A stretch of DNA of 64,000 nt from Azospirillum oleiclasticum. GTDB taxonomy: Bacteria; Pseudomonadota; Alphaproteobacteria; Azospirillales; Azospirillaceae. Under the pieces are notes generated by a model. The model had not been told where the DNA came from. It searched no databases and saw only the letters and a program-made list of their open reading frames with translations. Below are positions 1 to 7,917 of this stretch, one piece after another (within the stretch, counting starts at the first letter, position 1; each line of letters opens with the position of its first letter). The stretch spans positions 124,001-188,000 of the forward strand of contig NZ_JABFFR010000027.1 in the NCBI RefSeq assembly GCF_013423485.1, in the 5' to 3' direction. The translations under genes and the position numbers were made by a program.

Positions 1-115
1 GGTGTCGGTCGTGGGGCCCGCCACGGGAAGCCGCGAGCTGCTGACCCGCACCGCGGTGGCCAAGTTGCGTTACGTGCTGGAGCGCAACCGCAACGCCCCC
101 GGAGCGAAGCGCTGA
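1..115 (+). CDS. 3' end of an unidentified protein (partial)
   Basis: An open frame enters from the left edge (first full codon at base 2) and ends at TGA 113-115, giving 37 residues that finish basic (RNAPGAKR). The last 20 residues look helical and Arg/Lys-rich. I do not recognise the family. A hairpin just downstream (130-161) suggests this is the last gene of its transcript. Confidence 0.5.
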   Translation, partial: VSVVGPATGSRELLTRTAVAKLRYVLERNRNAPGAKR

Positions 116-129
116 AGACGCGCATAAGA

Positions 130-161
130 AACGCGCCCGCCGGACCAGCCGGGGGCGCGTT
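130..161 (+). terminator. Hairpin, possible terminator of the upstream gene
   Basis: AACGCGCCC (130-138) pairs with GGGCGCGTT (153-161), extended inward by CCGG/CCGG. There is no clear U-run after the stem, so intrinsic termination is only likely. Confidence 0.5.
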
Positions 162-396
162 GAAGTCGTTGGCTTCTGCTGATGGTGAGCAACGGCATTT
201 GCCGTCGAGTCCGGACTGGTCCGGATCTACGGCGAACTGCTCGGGGTCACCCTAGGGGGTTTTTCGGCGAAGGGCACTGGTGCATGCGACGTAACGCCTG
301 TAGAAGGTGTCTCGACGTTCGAACGGGGCCGCCCGCCGGCCCGTCGCCCAGAAGGCCGCTCTTGCGGCCCGTCGCACAGATAGGGAGAGTTTGCCG

Positions 397-693
397 ATGC
401 GCCCCATGTTGGCCGCGATTGCCCTGCTCTGGACCCCGGTCGTGCTCGCTCCGGGTGCCCTGGCGCAGGCGCTTTGCGTCAAGCCCGGCGTGCCGGTGTG
501 CATGGACGACACCACCACTTTCGTGAGCGCTGACCGCATGACCGCCTGCCAGCAGGAGGTCCGCGAATACATCGACCGCACCATGGACTACCTGCGCTGC
601 CTGAACGAGGAGAACGCGACGACGGGCCGCGAGTTGTCCCAGAATGTCGAGCGCTTCAATTGCCGGCTGTCGGGCACCCGCAATTGCGGGTGA
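397..693 (+). CDS. Small secreted Cys-rich hypothetical protein
   Basis: This is a 98-residue protein with a Sec signal peptide (MRPMLAAIALL... ending ALA-QA near residue 22). The mature part is about 75 residues with six cysteines, an even number compatible with three periplasmic disulfides. ATG 397 is preferred over in-frame upstream starts because AGGGAGAG lies 8 bases upstream and it begins the signal peptide exactly. The mature part is predominantly charged and polar and probably helical. I do not recognise a family. It stands alone between two hairpins and is presumably monocistronic, so neighbours give no clue to function. Confidence 0.65.
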   Translation: MRPMLAAIALLWTPVVLAPGALAQALCVKPGVPVCMDDTTTFVSADRMTACQQEVREYIDRTMDYLRCLNEENATTGRELSQNVERFNCRLSGTRNCG

Positions 694-800
694 TGCCCGT
701 TTTGCTGGTAAGACAGCGCATCGGCGCGGCGCCGGCCTGAACAGCGCTGCGCCGGCAGCGTCCCGTACCTTGGTTGGCCGTCGCCACGCGCATGGAATCG

Positions 801-834
801 AAAGGGCCGGCCCCAGGGATATGGCCGGCCCTTT
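801..834. terminator. Bidirectional terminator between the secreted protein and mucR
   Basis: Perfect 12-bp stem AAAGGGCCGGCC (801-812) / GGCCGGCCCTTT (823-834) with a 10-base loop. T-rich flanks on both sides suit the convergent genes on either side. Confidence 0.75.
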
Positions 835-882
835 CTCGTTGGTACCGTTCGACGTCGCTTCGCTCCGTCCGCCGCTTTCCGG

Positions 883-1326
883 TCAGCCGACCTTGCGCCG
901 CGTCTGACGGCCCGAGCTGCGGCCAAGCCCGATTCGCTTGGCGAATTCCGACCGCTGCGCCGCGTAGTTGGGCGCCACCATGGGGTAATCCGGCGGCAGG
1001 CCCCAACGTGTCCGGTACTCGTCCGGAGACATGTTGTAGGTCGAACGAAGATGGCGCTTCAGCATCTTCAGCTTCTTGCCGTCCTCCAAGCAAACGATGA
1101 ACTCGGGCGTCACCGACTTGCGAATCGGAACCGCCGGTTTCAACGGCTCGGCCGGCGTCTCGCGAGGCTGGTTGTTGAGGCCGGTCAGCGACGTGTACAC
1201 GGTATTGATCACATCGGGAATCTGCTGAGCCGGGAGCACGTTCTTGCTGACATACGCCGAAACGATCTCCGCAGTCATACGGAGCAGCGCATTGTCGGGA
1301 GAATCGGTACGGAGCGGGTCGCTCAT
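883..1326 (-). CDS. mucR: MucR/Ros family transcriptional regulator
   Basis: This 147-residue protein matches the usual MucR length and domain layout. The N-terminal part (about 10-50) is the helical oligomerisation region. The C-terminal Ros-type DNA-binding domain carries CLEDGKKLKMLKRHL (79-93) followed by YNMSPDEYRTRWGLP. Of the Ros zinc ligands, Cys79 and His92 are present, position 82 is Asp, and the second His position is Tyr97, so classical zinc binding is probably lost. ATG 1326 is chosen over an upstream in-frame ATG because homologues begin with MSD-like starts. MucR proteins repress exopolysaccharide, motility and their own genes; a palindrome-rich AT-rich stretch (1355-1412) directly upstream suggests autoregulation. 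Confidence 0.88.
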   Translation of the reverse strand: MSDPLRTDSPDNALLRMTAEIVSAYVSKNVLPAQQIPDVINTVYTSLTGLNNQPRETPAEPLKPAVPIRKSVTPEFIVCLEDGKKLKMLKRHLRSTYNMSPDEYRTRWGLPPDYPMVAPNYAAQRSEFAKRIGLGRSSGRQTRRKVG

Positions 1327-1354
1327 TGCCTTGCGTCCTGGGTATTCATTTTGA

Positions 1355-1412
1355 GCACTGCAACCAAGTTGCACACAGTGCTTTTGCTGTCAATAAAAAA
1401 CCGTCACAGTGC
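1355..1412 (-). promoter_or_regulatory. mucR promoter region with nested inverted repeats
   Basis: GCACTG (1355-1360) and CAGTGC (1376-1381) flank CAACCAAGTTG, itself nearly palindromic. A third CAGTGC sits at 1407-1412, beyond a T/A-rich tract. On the minus strand TTGACA (1393-1388) lies 17 bases before AACTTG, a plausible -35 with a poor -10. This is a likely autoregulatory operator, inferred. Confidence 0.45.
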
Positions 1413-1842
1413 AAATATGTTGTCTGCCCGAGTTCAGAACTGGTCGCGAGTGCGCAAGTAGGTTGGCGCTGAAATGGGATTCAGGCGGCGACCTGTGTCG
1501 CGGCAATTGCGCGGCACTAGTGCGCCCGACAAGGCTTTAGGACGGCTTGCCGTTGCGGGAACTCACCGACTCACTGGACTAAGCCGAATCGCTTAAGTCG
1601 TTAAGCCGGGCAGTACCGCGGCAATGAGCGGTGGTGAAAATGGGCGCTTTCTCGCGTCCGTTGGGCGCGGGCGGCCCGAATCCAACTTGTGGTCCTTGCG
1701 GTGGTGTGCCGCTGGTGATGCATGCCGATATCTGGTAGGTTCCCGGCCGAGGCCGCCGAATCGGCGGGGTTGTGGCGTTTCACCCGCCCGGCGGCCGGCC
1801 GGTGCAGGGACCGGGAGTTGCCGAAGTCGGGAGTTGTCGAAG
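1413..1842. other. 430-bp intergenic region upstream of rpiB, no gene seen
   Basis: Both strands were read. There is no frame with protein-like composition or a ribosome-binding site, no tRNA, and no riboswitch or SRP/6S-like structure that I can recognise. It presumably holds the promoter of the rpiB-glyA operon. Confidence 0.4.
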
Positions 1843-2280
1843 ATGAGCGCAGGTACCGTGGCAATCGCCTCGGATCACGCCGGGTACGAGATGAAGGCGC
1901 AGATCGGCGCGTGGCTGGCGTCCGAGGGGTTCGGGGTCCTCGACCTCGGGACGGACGGGCCGGCCTCGGTCGATTACCCGGATTTCGCCTCGGCCGTCGC
2001 CGCGGCGATCCGCGACGGGCGGGCGGAACGCGGCGTCCTGATCTGCGGCACCGGCATCGGCATCTGCATCGCCGCCAACCGGCACGCCGGCATCCGCGCC
2101 GCACTCTGCCACGACGTGACCGGCGCGCGCCTGTCGCGCGAGCACAACGACGCCAACGTCATCGCGCTCGGCGCCCGGGTCACCGGGATCGAGGTTGCCA
2201 AGGACTCCGTCGCCACCTTCCTGAAGACCGCGTTCGAGGGCGGTGAACGGCATTCGCGCCGCGTCGCCAAGATCGGCTGA
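1843..2280 (+). CDS. rpiB: Ribose-5-phosphate isomerase B
   Basis: A 145-residue RpiB/LacAB-family protein, close to the 149 residues of the E. coli enzyme. It interconverts ribose 5-phosphate and ribulose 5-phosphate in the non-oxidative pentose phosphate pathway. Diagnostic features are SDHAGYEMK near the N-terminus, the active-site Cys69 in LICGTGIGICIAANR, and SREHNDANVIALGARV with the phosphate/base residues. ATG 1843 is chosen because it places the first beta strand (VAIASDHAG) at residue 6, as in homologues; upstream in-frame codons have Arg/Pro-rich non-protein composition. It is followed 42 bases later by glyA, a pairing common in Rhodospirillales. Confidence 0.93.
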   Translation: MSAGTVAIASDHAGYEMKAQIGAWLASEGFGVLDLGTDGPASVDYPDFASAVAAAIRDGRAERGVLICGTGIGICIAANRHAGIRAALCHDVTGARLSREHNDANVIALGARVTGIEVAKDSVATFLKTAFEGGERHSRRVAKIG

Positions 2281-2322
2281 CGGAACCCGCACATCATCGA
2301 ACGCGCACGAGGAAACCATCCG

Positions 2323-3630
2323 ATGACCAGCAGCACCGCCGCGTCCTCCGACGTCAGCCGCTTCTTCTCCGCCTCGATCGCCGAGAGCGACCCCGAACTC
2401 GCCCGCGCCATGCGCGACGAGCTGCTCCGCCAGCAGGACCAGATCGAACTGATCGCGTCGGAGAATGTGGTCTCCACCGCGGTGCTGGAGGCGCAGGGCT
2501 CCGTCCTCACCAACAAGTACGCCGAGGGCTATCCCGGCAAGCGCTACTATGGCGGCTGCGAGTTCGTGGACATCGCCGAGACGCTGGCGATCCAGCGGGC
2601 CTGCGCCCTGTTCGACTGCCGCTTCGCCAACGTGCAGCCGAACTCGGGCAGCCAGGCGAACCAGGCGGTGTTGCTGGCGCTGCTGCAGCCGGGCGACACG
2701 GTGCTCGGCATGTCGCTGGCGGCCGGCGGCCACCTGACCCATGGCGCGCCGCCCAACCTGTCCGGCAAGTGGTTCAAGGCCGTGCAGTACGGCGTGCGCC
2801 GCGACGACCACCGCATCGACTTCGAGGAGGTCGAGCGCCTCGCCCGCGAGCACAAGCCGAAGCTGATCATCGCCGGCGGCTCCGCCTACCCGCGCGAGAT
2901 CGACTACGCCCGCTTCCGCGCCATCGCCGACGAGGTGGGGGCGTACTTCATGGTCGACATGGCGCATTTCGCCGGTCTGGTCGCCGGCGGCGCCTACCCG
3001 AATCCGCTGCCGGTCGCCGACGTGGTCACCACCACCACCCACAAGACGCTGCGCGGCCCGCGCGGCGGCATGGTGCTGACCAACAACGAGGAGATCGCCA
3101 AGAAGATCAACTCGGCGGTGTTCCCCGGCCTGCAGGGCGGCCCGCTGATGCACGTCATCGCCGGCAAGGCGGTCGCCTTCGCCGAGGCGCTGCGGCCGGA
3201 GTTCAAGGCCTACGCCCGGCAGGTGGTGGACAACGCCCGGGCGCTGTCGGCCGTGCTGGTGCAGGGCGGGCTCGACATCGTGTCGGGCGGCACCGACAGC
3301 CACATCGTGCTGGTCGACCTGAGGCCCAAGAACCTCACCGGCAAGGCGGCCGAGGCCAGCCTGGAGCACGCCGGCATGACCTGCAACAAGAACGGCGTCC
3401 CCTTCGACCCGCAGAAGCCCATGATCACCTCGGGTGTGCGGCTGGGCAGTCCGGCGGCCACCACCCGCGGCTTCGGCGTGGCGGAGTTCCAGGAGGTCGG
3501 CCGGCTGATCGTGGAGACGCTGGACGGGCTGGCCGCCAGCAACTCCGGCGACAACGCCGCGGTCGAGCAGTCCGTGCGCGAGCGCGTGCGCACCCTGTGC
3601 CGCCGCTTCCCCATCTACCCGACGCTCTGA
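2323..3630 (+). CDS. glyA: Serine hydroxymethyltransferase
   Basis: A full-length (435 aa) PLP-dependent SHMT that converts serine plus tetrahydrofolate to glycine plus methylene-THF, the main cytosolic one-carbon source. PLP-binding Lys241 lies in TTTTHKTLRGPRGG; upstream VDMAHFAGLVAGG carries the cofactor-contacting Asp and His. IELIASENVVSTAVLEAQGS at the N-terminus and the C-terminal GVRLGSPAATTRGF Arg for substrate carboxylate are also present. It lies between rpiB and nrdR in one plus-strand run; the 19-bp gap to nrdR suggests cotranscription. Confidence 0.97.
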   Translation: MTSSTAASSDVSRFFSASIAESDPELARAMRDELLRQQDQIELIASENVVSTAVLEAQGSVLTNKYAEGYPGKRYYGGCEFVDIAETLAIQRACALFDCRFANVQPNSGSQANQAVLLALLQPGDTVLGMSLAAGGHLTHGAPPNLSGKWFKAVQYGVRRDDHRIDFEEVERLAREHKPKLIIAGGSAYPREIDYARFRAIADEVGAYFMVDMAHFAGLVAGGAYPNPLPVADVVTTTTHKTLRGPRGGMVLTNNEEIAKKINSAVFPGLQGGPLMHVIAGKAVAFAEALRPEFKAYARQVVDNARALSAVLVQGGLDIVSGGTDSHIVLVDLRPKNLTGKAAEASLEHAGMTCNKNGVPFDPQKPMITSGVRLGSPAATTRGFGVAEFQEVGRLIVETLDGLAASNSGDNAAVEQSVRERVRTLCRRFPIYPTL

Positions 3631-3649
3631 GACAGGGGACGCCCGGCCG

Positions 3650-4114
3650 ATGCGCTGCCCGTTCTGCGGACACGAGGACACCCAGGTCAAGGACTCCCGC
3701 CCGACCGAGGACAATTCGGCGATCCGCCGGCGGCGTTTCTGCCCCGGCTGCGGTGCCCGCTTCACCACCTTCGAGCGCGTGCAGCTGCGCGAGCTGACGG
3801 TGGTGAAGAGCACCGGCCAGCGCGAGCCCTTCGACCGCGAGAAGCTGCTGCGGTCGATGCGCATCGCCCTGCGCAAGCGCCCGATCGACGCCGATCGCAT
3901 CGACCGGGTGGTGAACAGCCTGGTGCGCCAGCTCGAAAGTTCCGGCGAGAGCGAGATTCCGTCCAAGCAGATCGGCGAGATGGTGATGCAGACCCTGCAG
4001 AACCTCGACCCGGTCGCCTACATCCGCTACGCGTCGGTCTACAAGGACTTCCGCGAAGCCGCCAACTTCACCGACTTCGTCGGCCAACTGGCGCCGGAGT
4101 CGTCGGGATCCTGA
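3650..4114 (+). CDS. nrdR: Transcriptional repressor NrdR
   Basis: A 154-residue NrdR, the usual length. The N-terminal zinc ribbon uses Cys3, Cys6, Cys31 and Cys34 (MRCPFCG and FCPGCGARFTT). The following ATP-cone domain (about residues 49-139) begins RELTVVKSTGQREPFDREKL. NrdR senses dATP/ATP and represses ribonucleotide reductase genes through NrdR boxes. Its position between glyA and the riboflavin genes is the conserved alphaproteobacterial order. No nrd gene lies in the window, so it acts in trans here. Confidence 0.96.
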   Translation: MRCPFCGHEDTQVKDSRPTEDNSAIRRRRFCPGCGARFTTFERVQLRELTVVKSTGQREPFDREKLLRSMRIALRKRPIDADRIDRVVNSLVRQLESSGESEIPSKQIGEMVMQTLQNLDPVAYIRYASVYKDFREAANFTDFVGQLAPESSGS

Positions 4115-4211
4115 TGGACCGGGCAGCGCCATTCCGCCTGCGATCGTGTGCGCCGCGCGGGTTGCGGCGCATGCCGATGCAAGGCATGATGGTGGACGGT
4201 GGAGGTGCCGG

Positions 4212-4481
4212 ATGGACAACGACGATCTCAAGCCGCTTCTGCTCACCTTGATCGGCAAGATCGACGGGTTGATCGGCGATGTGGGCGGGTTGAAGGCGGA
4301 TGTGGCCGAGTTGAAGACGGATGTGCGCCAACTCAAGGCGGATATGGCCGTCGTGAAACCGGCCGTGGCGCGTCTTGAAACCGCCCAGGCCGTGACCTCC
4401 GCCCGTCTGGACGAGCAGCGTTCCGTGCTCGCCGCCCTGATACCCACCCGGATCGCCGCGGTCCCTCCGGCGGCGGAATGA
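4212..4481 (+). CDS. Small coiled-coil protein of unknown function
   Basis: An 89-residue protein with repeated heptads over residues 12-58 (LIGDVGGLKADVAELKTDV...) that should form a parallel coiled coil, followed by a short Ala/Pro tail. ATG 4212 is chosen because GGAGGT (4201-4206) sits 5 bases upstream. Its stop codon overlaps the ribD start (ATGA, 4478-4481), so it is translated from the same message and coupled to ribD. No signal peptide, membrane helix or known domain is visible. It looks like a scaffold or oligomerisation protein; any link to riboflavin synthesis is positional only. Confidence 0.7.
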   Translation: MDNDDLKPLLLTLIGKIDGLIGDVGGLKADVAELKTDVRQLKADMAVVKPAVARLETAQAVTSARLDEQRSVLAALIPTRIAAVPPAAE

Positions 4482-5602
4482 CGGCGACCGGTCCCGGCGC
4501 GGTCGACGACCTCCGACACATGCGCGCCGCCCTGGCGCTGGCGTCCCGCGGGTTGGGCACCACTTGGCCCAACCCGGCGGTCGGTTGCGTGCTGGTGCAC
4601 GACGGTGTGGTGGTCGGCCGCGGCTTCACCCAGCCCGGTGGGCGGCCGCACGCCGAGACGGTGGCCCTCGCCGCCGCCGGTGCGGAGGCCCGCGGCGCCA
4701 CCGCCTACGTCTCGCTGGAGCCGTGCAGCCATCACGGCAGGACGCCTCCCTGTGCCGACGCGCTCGTGGAGGCCGGCGTTGCCCGGGTGGTGGTGGCCTG
4801 CGAGGACCCGGACCCGCGGGTGTCCGGCCGTGGTGTGGCGCGGCTGCGCGCCGCCGGCATTCCCGTGACCACCGGTGTCTGCGCCGCCGAGGCGTGGCGC
4901 CTGAACCAGGGCTTCTTCAACCGCATCCTGCACGACCGGCCGCTTTTCACGCTCAAGCTCGCCACCACGCTGGACGGCCGGATCGCCGTCCACACCGGCG
5001 AGTCGAAATGGATCACGGGCGAAACGGCCCGCGCCTGGGGCCATGCGTTGCGTGCCCGGAACGATGCGATCATGGTTGGGATCCGCACCGCCCTGGCCGA
5101 CGACCCGGAACTGACCTGCCGCCTGCCGGGTCTGGCCCACCGCTCGCCGGTGCGGGTCGTGGTGGACAGCCGTCTGCGCCTGCCGCTCACCGGCCGTCTG
5201 GTGGCCGGGGCCAAGGCGCAGCCGACCTGGATCGTCACCCGGAACGATCACGACCGGCAGCGGGGCGCGGCGCTGGTGGATTGCGGCGTCGAACTGATCC
5301 CGGTGGCGCCCGACGCCGCCGGCCTGCCGGACATCGTGCTGGCGGCCGGCGAACTGGCGCGGCGCGGCGTCACCCGCGTGCTGGTGGAGGGTGGGGCGAC
5401 GCTGCACGCGTCGCTGCTGCGCGCCGGGCTGGCCGACCGGCTGGAATGGTTCCGGGCGGCCGGCGTGATCGGTGGCGACGGTGTGGCCGCGGTCGCCGGA
5501 TTCGGCGTTGACCGGCTGGACCTGATGGTCCGCTTCGAACGCGAGGCGGTGCGGCTGGCCGGCGGCGATCTGGTGGAGAGCTACGCGCGCCGCGACACAT
5601 AG
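4478..5602 (+). CDS. ribD: Bifunctional riboflavin deaminase/reductase RibD
   Basis: A 374-residue two-domain enzyme for the second and third steps of riboflavin synthesis: deamination of the pyrimidinone ring, then NADPH-dependent reduction of the ribosyl chain. The N-terminal cytidine-deaminase-like domain has zinc ligands His58 (with Glu60 as proton shuttle, HAETVAL), Cys83 and Cys92 (EPCSHHGRTPPC). The reductase domain runs from about residue 155 (FTLKLATTLDGRIA) to the end. It starts inside the stop codon of the preceding small gene. Spacing to ribE is 92 bp with no hairpin, so one operon is likely. Confidence 0.95.
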   Translation: MTATGPGAVDDLRHMRAALALASRGLGTTWPNPAVGCVLVHDGVVVGRGFTQPGGRPHAETVALAAAGAEARGATAYVSLEPCSHHGRTPPCADALVEAGVARVVVACEDPDPRVSGRGVARLRAAGIPVTTGVCAAEAWRLNQGFFNRILHDRPLFTLKLATTLDGRIAVHTGESKWITGETARAWGHALRARNDAIMVGIRTALADDPELTCRLPGLAHRSPVRVVVDSRLRLPLTGRLVAGAKAQPTWIVTRNDHDRQRGAALVDCGVELIPVAPDAAGLPDIVLAAGELARRGVTRVLVEGGATLHASLLRAGLADRLEWFRAAGVIGGDGVAAVAGFGVDRLDLMVRFEREAVRLAGGDLVESYARRDT

Positions 5603-5694
5603 CCGCGCGCTGCAACCCACGTGTGCGGCCGGCGGTCCCCGGCTGCGCGCGTGGCGTCTTCCGCGCCGCGCAAAACCTGCTACAGTCCGCCGCC

Positions 5695-6282
5695 ATGTTC
5701 ACCGGGATCATCACCGACATCGGGCGTGTCCGTGCCGTCGAGCGGCAGGGCGACACCCGCTTCACCATCGCCACCGCCTTCGCCATGGAGACGGTGCCCA
5801 TCGGCGCGTCCATCGCCAACAACGGCGTGTGCCTTACCGTGGTCGAGAAGGGGGAGGGCTGGTTCGCCGTCCAGGCGTCGGCCGAAACCCTGTCGAAGAC
5901 CACGCTGGGCGACTGGGCCGAGGGGACCCGGGTCAACCTGGAACGCTCGCTGAAGCTTGGCGATGAGCTGGGCGGGCACCTCGTCTACGGCCATGTGGAC
6001 GGTGTCGCGGTGCTGGCGGCCGTGCGTCCGGAGGGCGATTCGCTGCGCCTGACCTTCGAGGCGCCGGACGCGCTCGCCCGCTACGTGGCGCCCAAGGGAT
6101 CGGTGGCGCTGGACGGCGTGTCGCTCACCGTCAACGAGGTGGACGGCAACCGTTTCGGCATCAACATCATCCCGCACACCCAGACCGCGACCACCTTTGG
6201 CGATCTGCGGCCGGGCGACCGGGTGAACATGGAAGCGGACATGCTCGCGCGCTACGTGGCGCGGCTGGTGGGGCGGGAATGA
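5695..6282 (+). CDS. ribE: Riboflavin synthase alpha chain
   Basis: A 195-residue riboflavin synthase that dismutates two 6,7-dimethyl-8-ribityllumazine molecules to riboflavin. It has the classic start MFTGIITDIG and two homologous lumazine-binding barrels (about 1-95 and 96-190); NGVCLTV and DGVSLTVN are the matching repeat signatures. ATG 5695 is chosen because MFTGII is the invariant N-terminus. The stop overlaps the ribB start by ATGA. I saw no FMN riboswitch upstream, so regulation of the pathway here is not obvious. Confidence 0.95.
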   Translation: MFTGIITDIGRVRAVERQGDTRFTIATAFAMETVPIGASIANNGVCLTVVEKGEGWFAVQASAETLSKTTLGDWAEGTRVNLERSLKLGDELGGHLVYGHVDGVAVLAAVRPEGDSLRLTFEAPDALARYVAPKGSVALDGVSLTVNEVDGNRFGINIIPHTQTATTFGDLRPGDRVNMEADMLARYVARLVGRE

Positions 6283-7421
6283 CGTCGGAATACCACAGCT
6301 ATCTGTCATCGCCGGAAGAGATCATCGCGGAGGCGCGCGCCGGTCGCATGTTCATCCTCGTCGATGACGAGGACCGGGAGAACGAGGGCGACCTCGTCAT
6401 CCCCGCCGAGGCGGCGACGCCGGAGGCGATCAACTTCATGGCCCGTTACGGCCGCGGATTGATCTGCCTCGCCATGGACAGCGCGCGCATCGAGAAGCTG
6501 CGGCTGCCGCTGATGGCGCAACAGAACGCGTCCCGCCACCAGACCGCCTTCACCGTCTCCATCGAGGCGCGGGAGGGGGTGACCACCGGCATCTCCGCCG
6601 CCGACCGCGCCCGCACCATCGCGGTGGCGATCGATCCGGACTCCGGCCCGCAGGACATCGCCACCCCCGGCCATGTCTTCCCGCTGCTGGCGCGCGACGG
6701 CGGCGTGCTGGTGCGCGCCGGCCATACGGAGGCCGCGGTCGACATCGCCCGGCTGTCCGGCCACCGGCCGGCCGGCGTGATCTGCGAGATCATGAACGAC
6801 GACGGCACCATGGCCCGCCTGCCGGATCTGGTGAAGTTCGCGCAGTTCCACGGGTTGAAGGTGGGCACCATTGCCGACCTGATCGCCCACCGCCGCCGCA
6901 CCGAGACGGTGGTGGAGCGGCGTCTCGCCGCGACGCTCGACAGCCGCCACGGCGGACTGTTCCAGACCTATGTCTACGTCAACAGCGTGACAGGGGCCGA
7001 GCATGTGGCGCTGGTGCGCGGCGACATCTCCGGCGACGACCCGGTGCTGGTGCGCATGCACGCCCTGTCGGTGCTGGACGATGTGCTGGGCGACCGTGGC
7101 GCCGGCCGCGACGGCGAGCTGCACGCGGTGATGGACCTGATCGCCCGCGAGGGGCGCGGCGTCATCGTCGTGCTGCGGGAGGCCCAGCCGGCCAACCTGA
7201 CCGCCACGCTGAAGGCGCGGGCCGAGGGCCGGCCGCTGGCGCCGACGCCGGAGCTGCGCGATTACGGTGTCGGCGCGCAGATCCTGCTGGATCTGGGCGT
7301 GCGGAGCATGGTTCTGCTGTCGAACCGGAAGAAGGCCATCATCGGGTTGGAGGGGTACGGGCTGACCGTGGTCGGCCACCGCCCGCTTCCCCAGTCCGCG
7401 GAGTCGGAGAGGAGCGCATGA
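6279..7421 (+). CDS. ribB: DHBP synthase with degenerate GTP cyclohydrolase II domain (RibBX type)
   Basis: A 380-residue fusion. Residues 1 to about 210 are a complete 3,4-dihydroxy-2-butanone-4-phosphate synthase, making the four-carbon unit from ribulose 5-phosphate, with DDEDRENEGDLV, HTEAAVDIARLSG and ICEIMNDDGTMAR. Residues about 220-375 have the GTP cyclohydrolase II fold (DYGVGAQILLDLGV, LEGYGLTVVG). However, the zinc-binding segment that normally reads CLTGD...GSLRCDCG is here ALSVLDDVLGDRGAG, without any cysteine. GTP hydrolysis by this domain is therefore unlikely, as reported for proteobacterial RibBX proteins; a genuine RibA should be encoded elsewhere. It overlaps both ribE and ribH by 4 bp. 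Confidence 0.92.
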   Translation: MTSEYHSYLSSPEEIIAEARAGRMFILVDDEDRENEGDLVIPAEAATPEAINFMARYGRGLICLAMDSARIEKLRLPLMAQQNASRHQTAFTVSIEAREGVTTGISAADRARTIAVAIDPDSGPQDIATPGHVFPLLARDGGVLVRAGHTEAAVDIARLSGHRPAGVICEIMNDDGTMARLPDLVKFAQFHGLKVGTIADLIAHRRRTETVVERRLAATLDSRHGGLFQTYVYVNSVTGAEHVALVRGDISGDDPVLVRMHALSVLDDVLGDRGAGRDGELHAVMDLIAREGRGVIVVLREAQPANLTATLKARAEGRPLAPTPELRDYGVGAQILLDLGVRSMVLLSNRKKAIIGLEGYGLTVVGHRPLPQSAESERSA

Positions 7422-7882
7422 GCGACACGCCCCACATCATGATCGTCGAGGCGCGCTTCTACGACGACCTCGCCGACGAGCTGGCCCGCGGCGCCGTGCA
7501 GGCGCTGGAGAAGGCGGGCGCCACCCACCACCGCGTGTCGGTGCCGGGCTGTCTGGAGATTCCGGCGGCCATCCTCTACGCCGTGCGGTCGATGGATTAC
7601 TTCACCGCCCGCAAGCGCTTCGACGGCTATGTCGCGCTGGGCTGCGTGATCCGCGGCGAGACGACCCATTACGACATCGTCTGCAACGAGAGCGCGCGCG
7701 GCCTCCAGGATCTGGCGCTGCGCTACGCCCTGGCCGTCGGCAACGGCATCCTGACCGTGGAGAACCGCGAGCAGGCCTGGGCCCGCGCGTCGGTCGCCCA
7801 CAAGGACAAGGGCGGCTTCGCGGCGCGCGCCTGCCTTGACATGATCGAGCTGAAGCGCCAATTCCGCCTCTACCCGCGGTAA
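7418..7882 (+). CDS. ribH: 6,7-dimethyl-8-ribityllumazine synthase
   Basis: A 154-residue lumazine synthase that condenses the pyrimidinedione with dihydroxybutanone phosphate, the penultimate riboflavin step. The active-site segment GCVIRGETTHYDIVCNES contains the catalytic His and phosphate-binding GET, and PGCLEIPAA is the substrate pocket. The start overlaps the ribB stop (ATGA), so translation is coupled. nusB follows after 35 bp, the standard ribH-nusB pairing. Confidence 0.96.
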   Translation: MSDTPHIMIVEARFYDDLADELARGAVQALEKAGATHHRVSVPGCLEIPAAILYAVRSMDYFTARKRFDGYVALGCVIRGETTHYDIVCNESARGLQDLALRYALAVGNGILTVENREQAWARASVAHKDKGGFAARACLDMIELKRQFRLYPR

Positions 7883-7917
7883 ACCCGTCCCGTAAAAGCC
7901 CGGCAGCAAACCCTATC

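Noticed and set aside
1780..3966. Very long antisense open frames over glyA, hppA, the importers and others
   Set aside because: They result from GC-rich codon usage; composition is His/Arg/Gln/Asp-rich without domains, and the sense genes are certain.
5603..5694. Possible FMN riboswitch before ribE
   Set aside because: The 92-bp gap is too short and lacks the conserved RFN elements; the same holds upstream of ribD.
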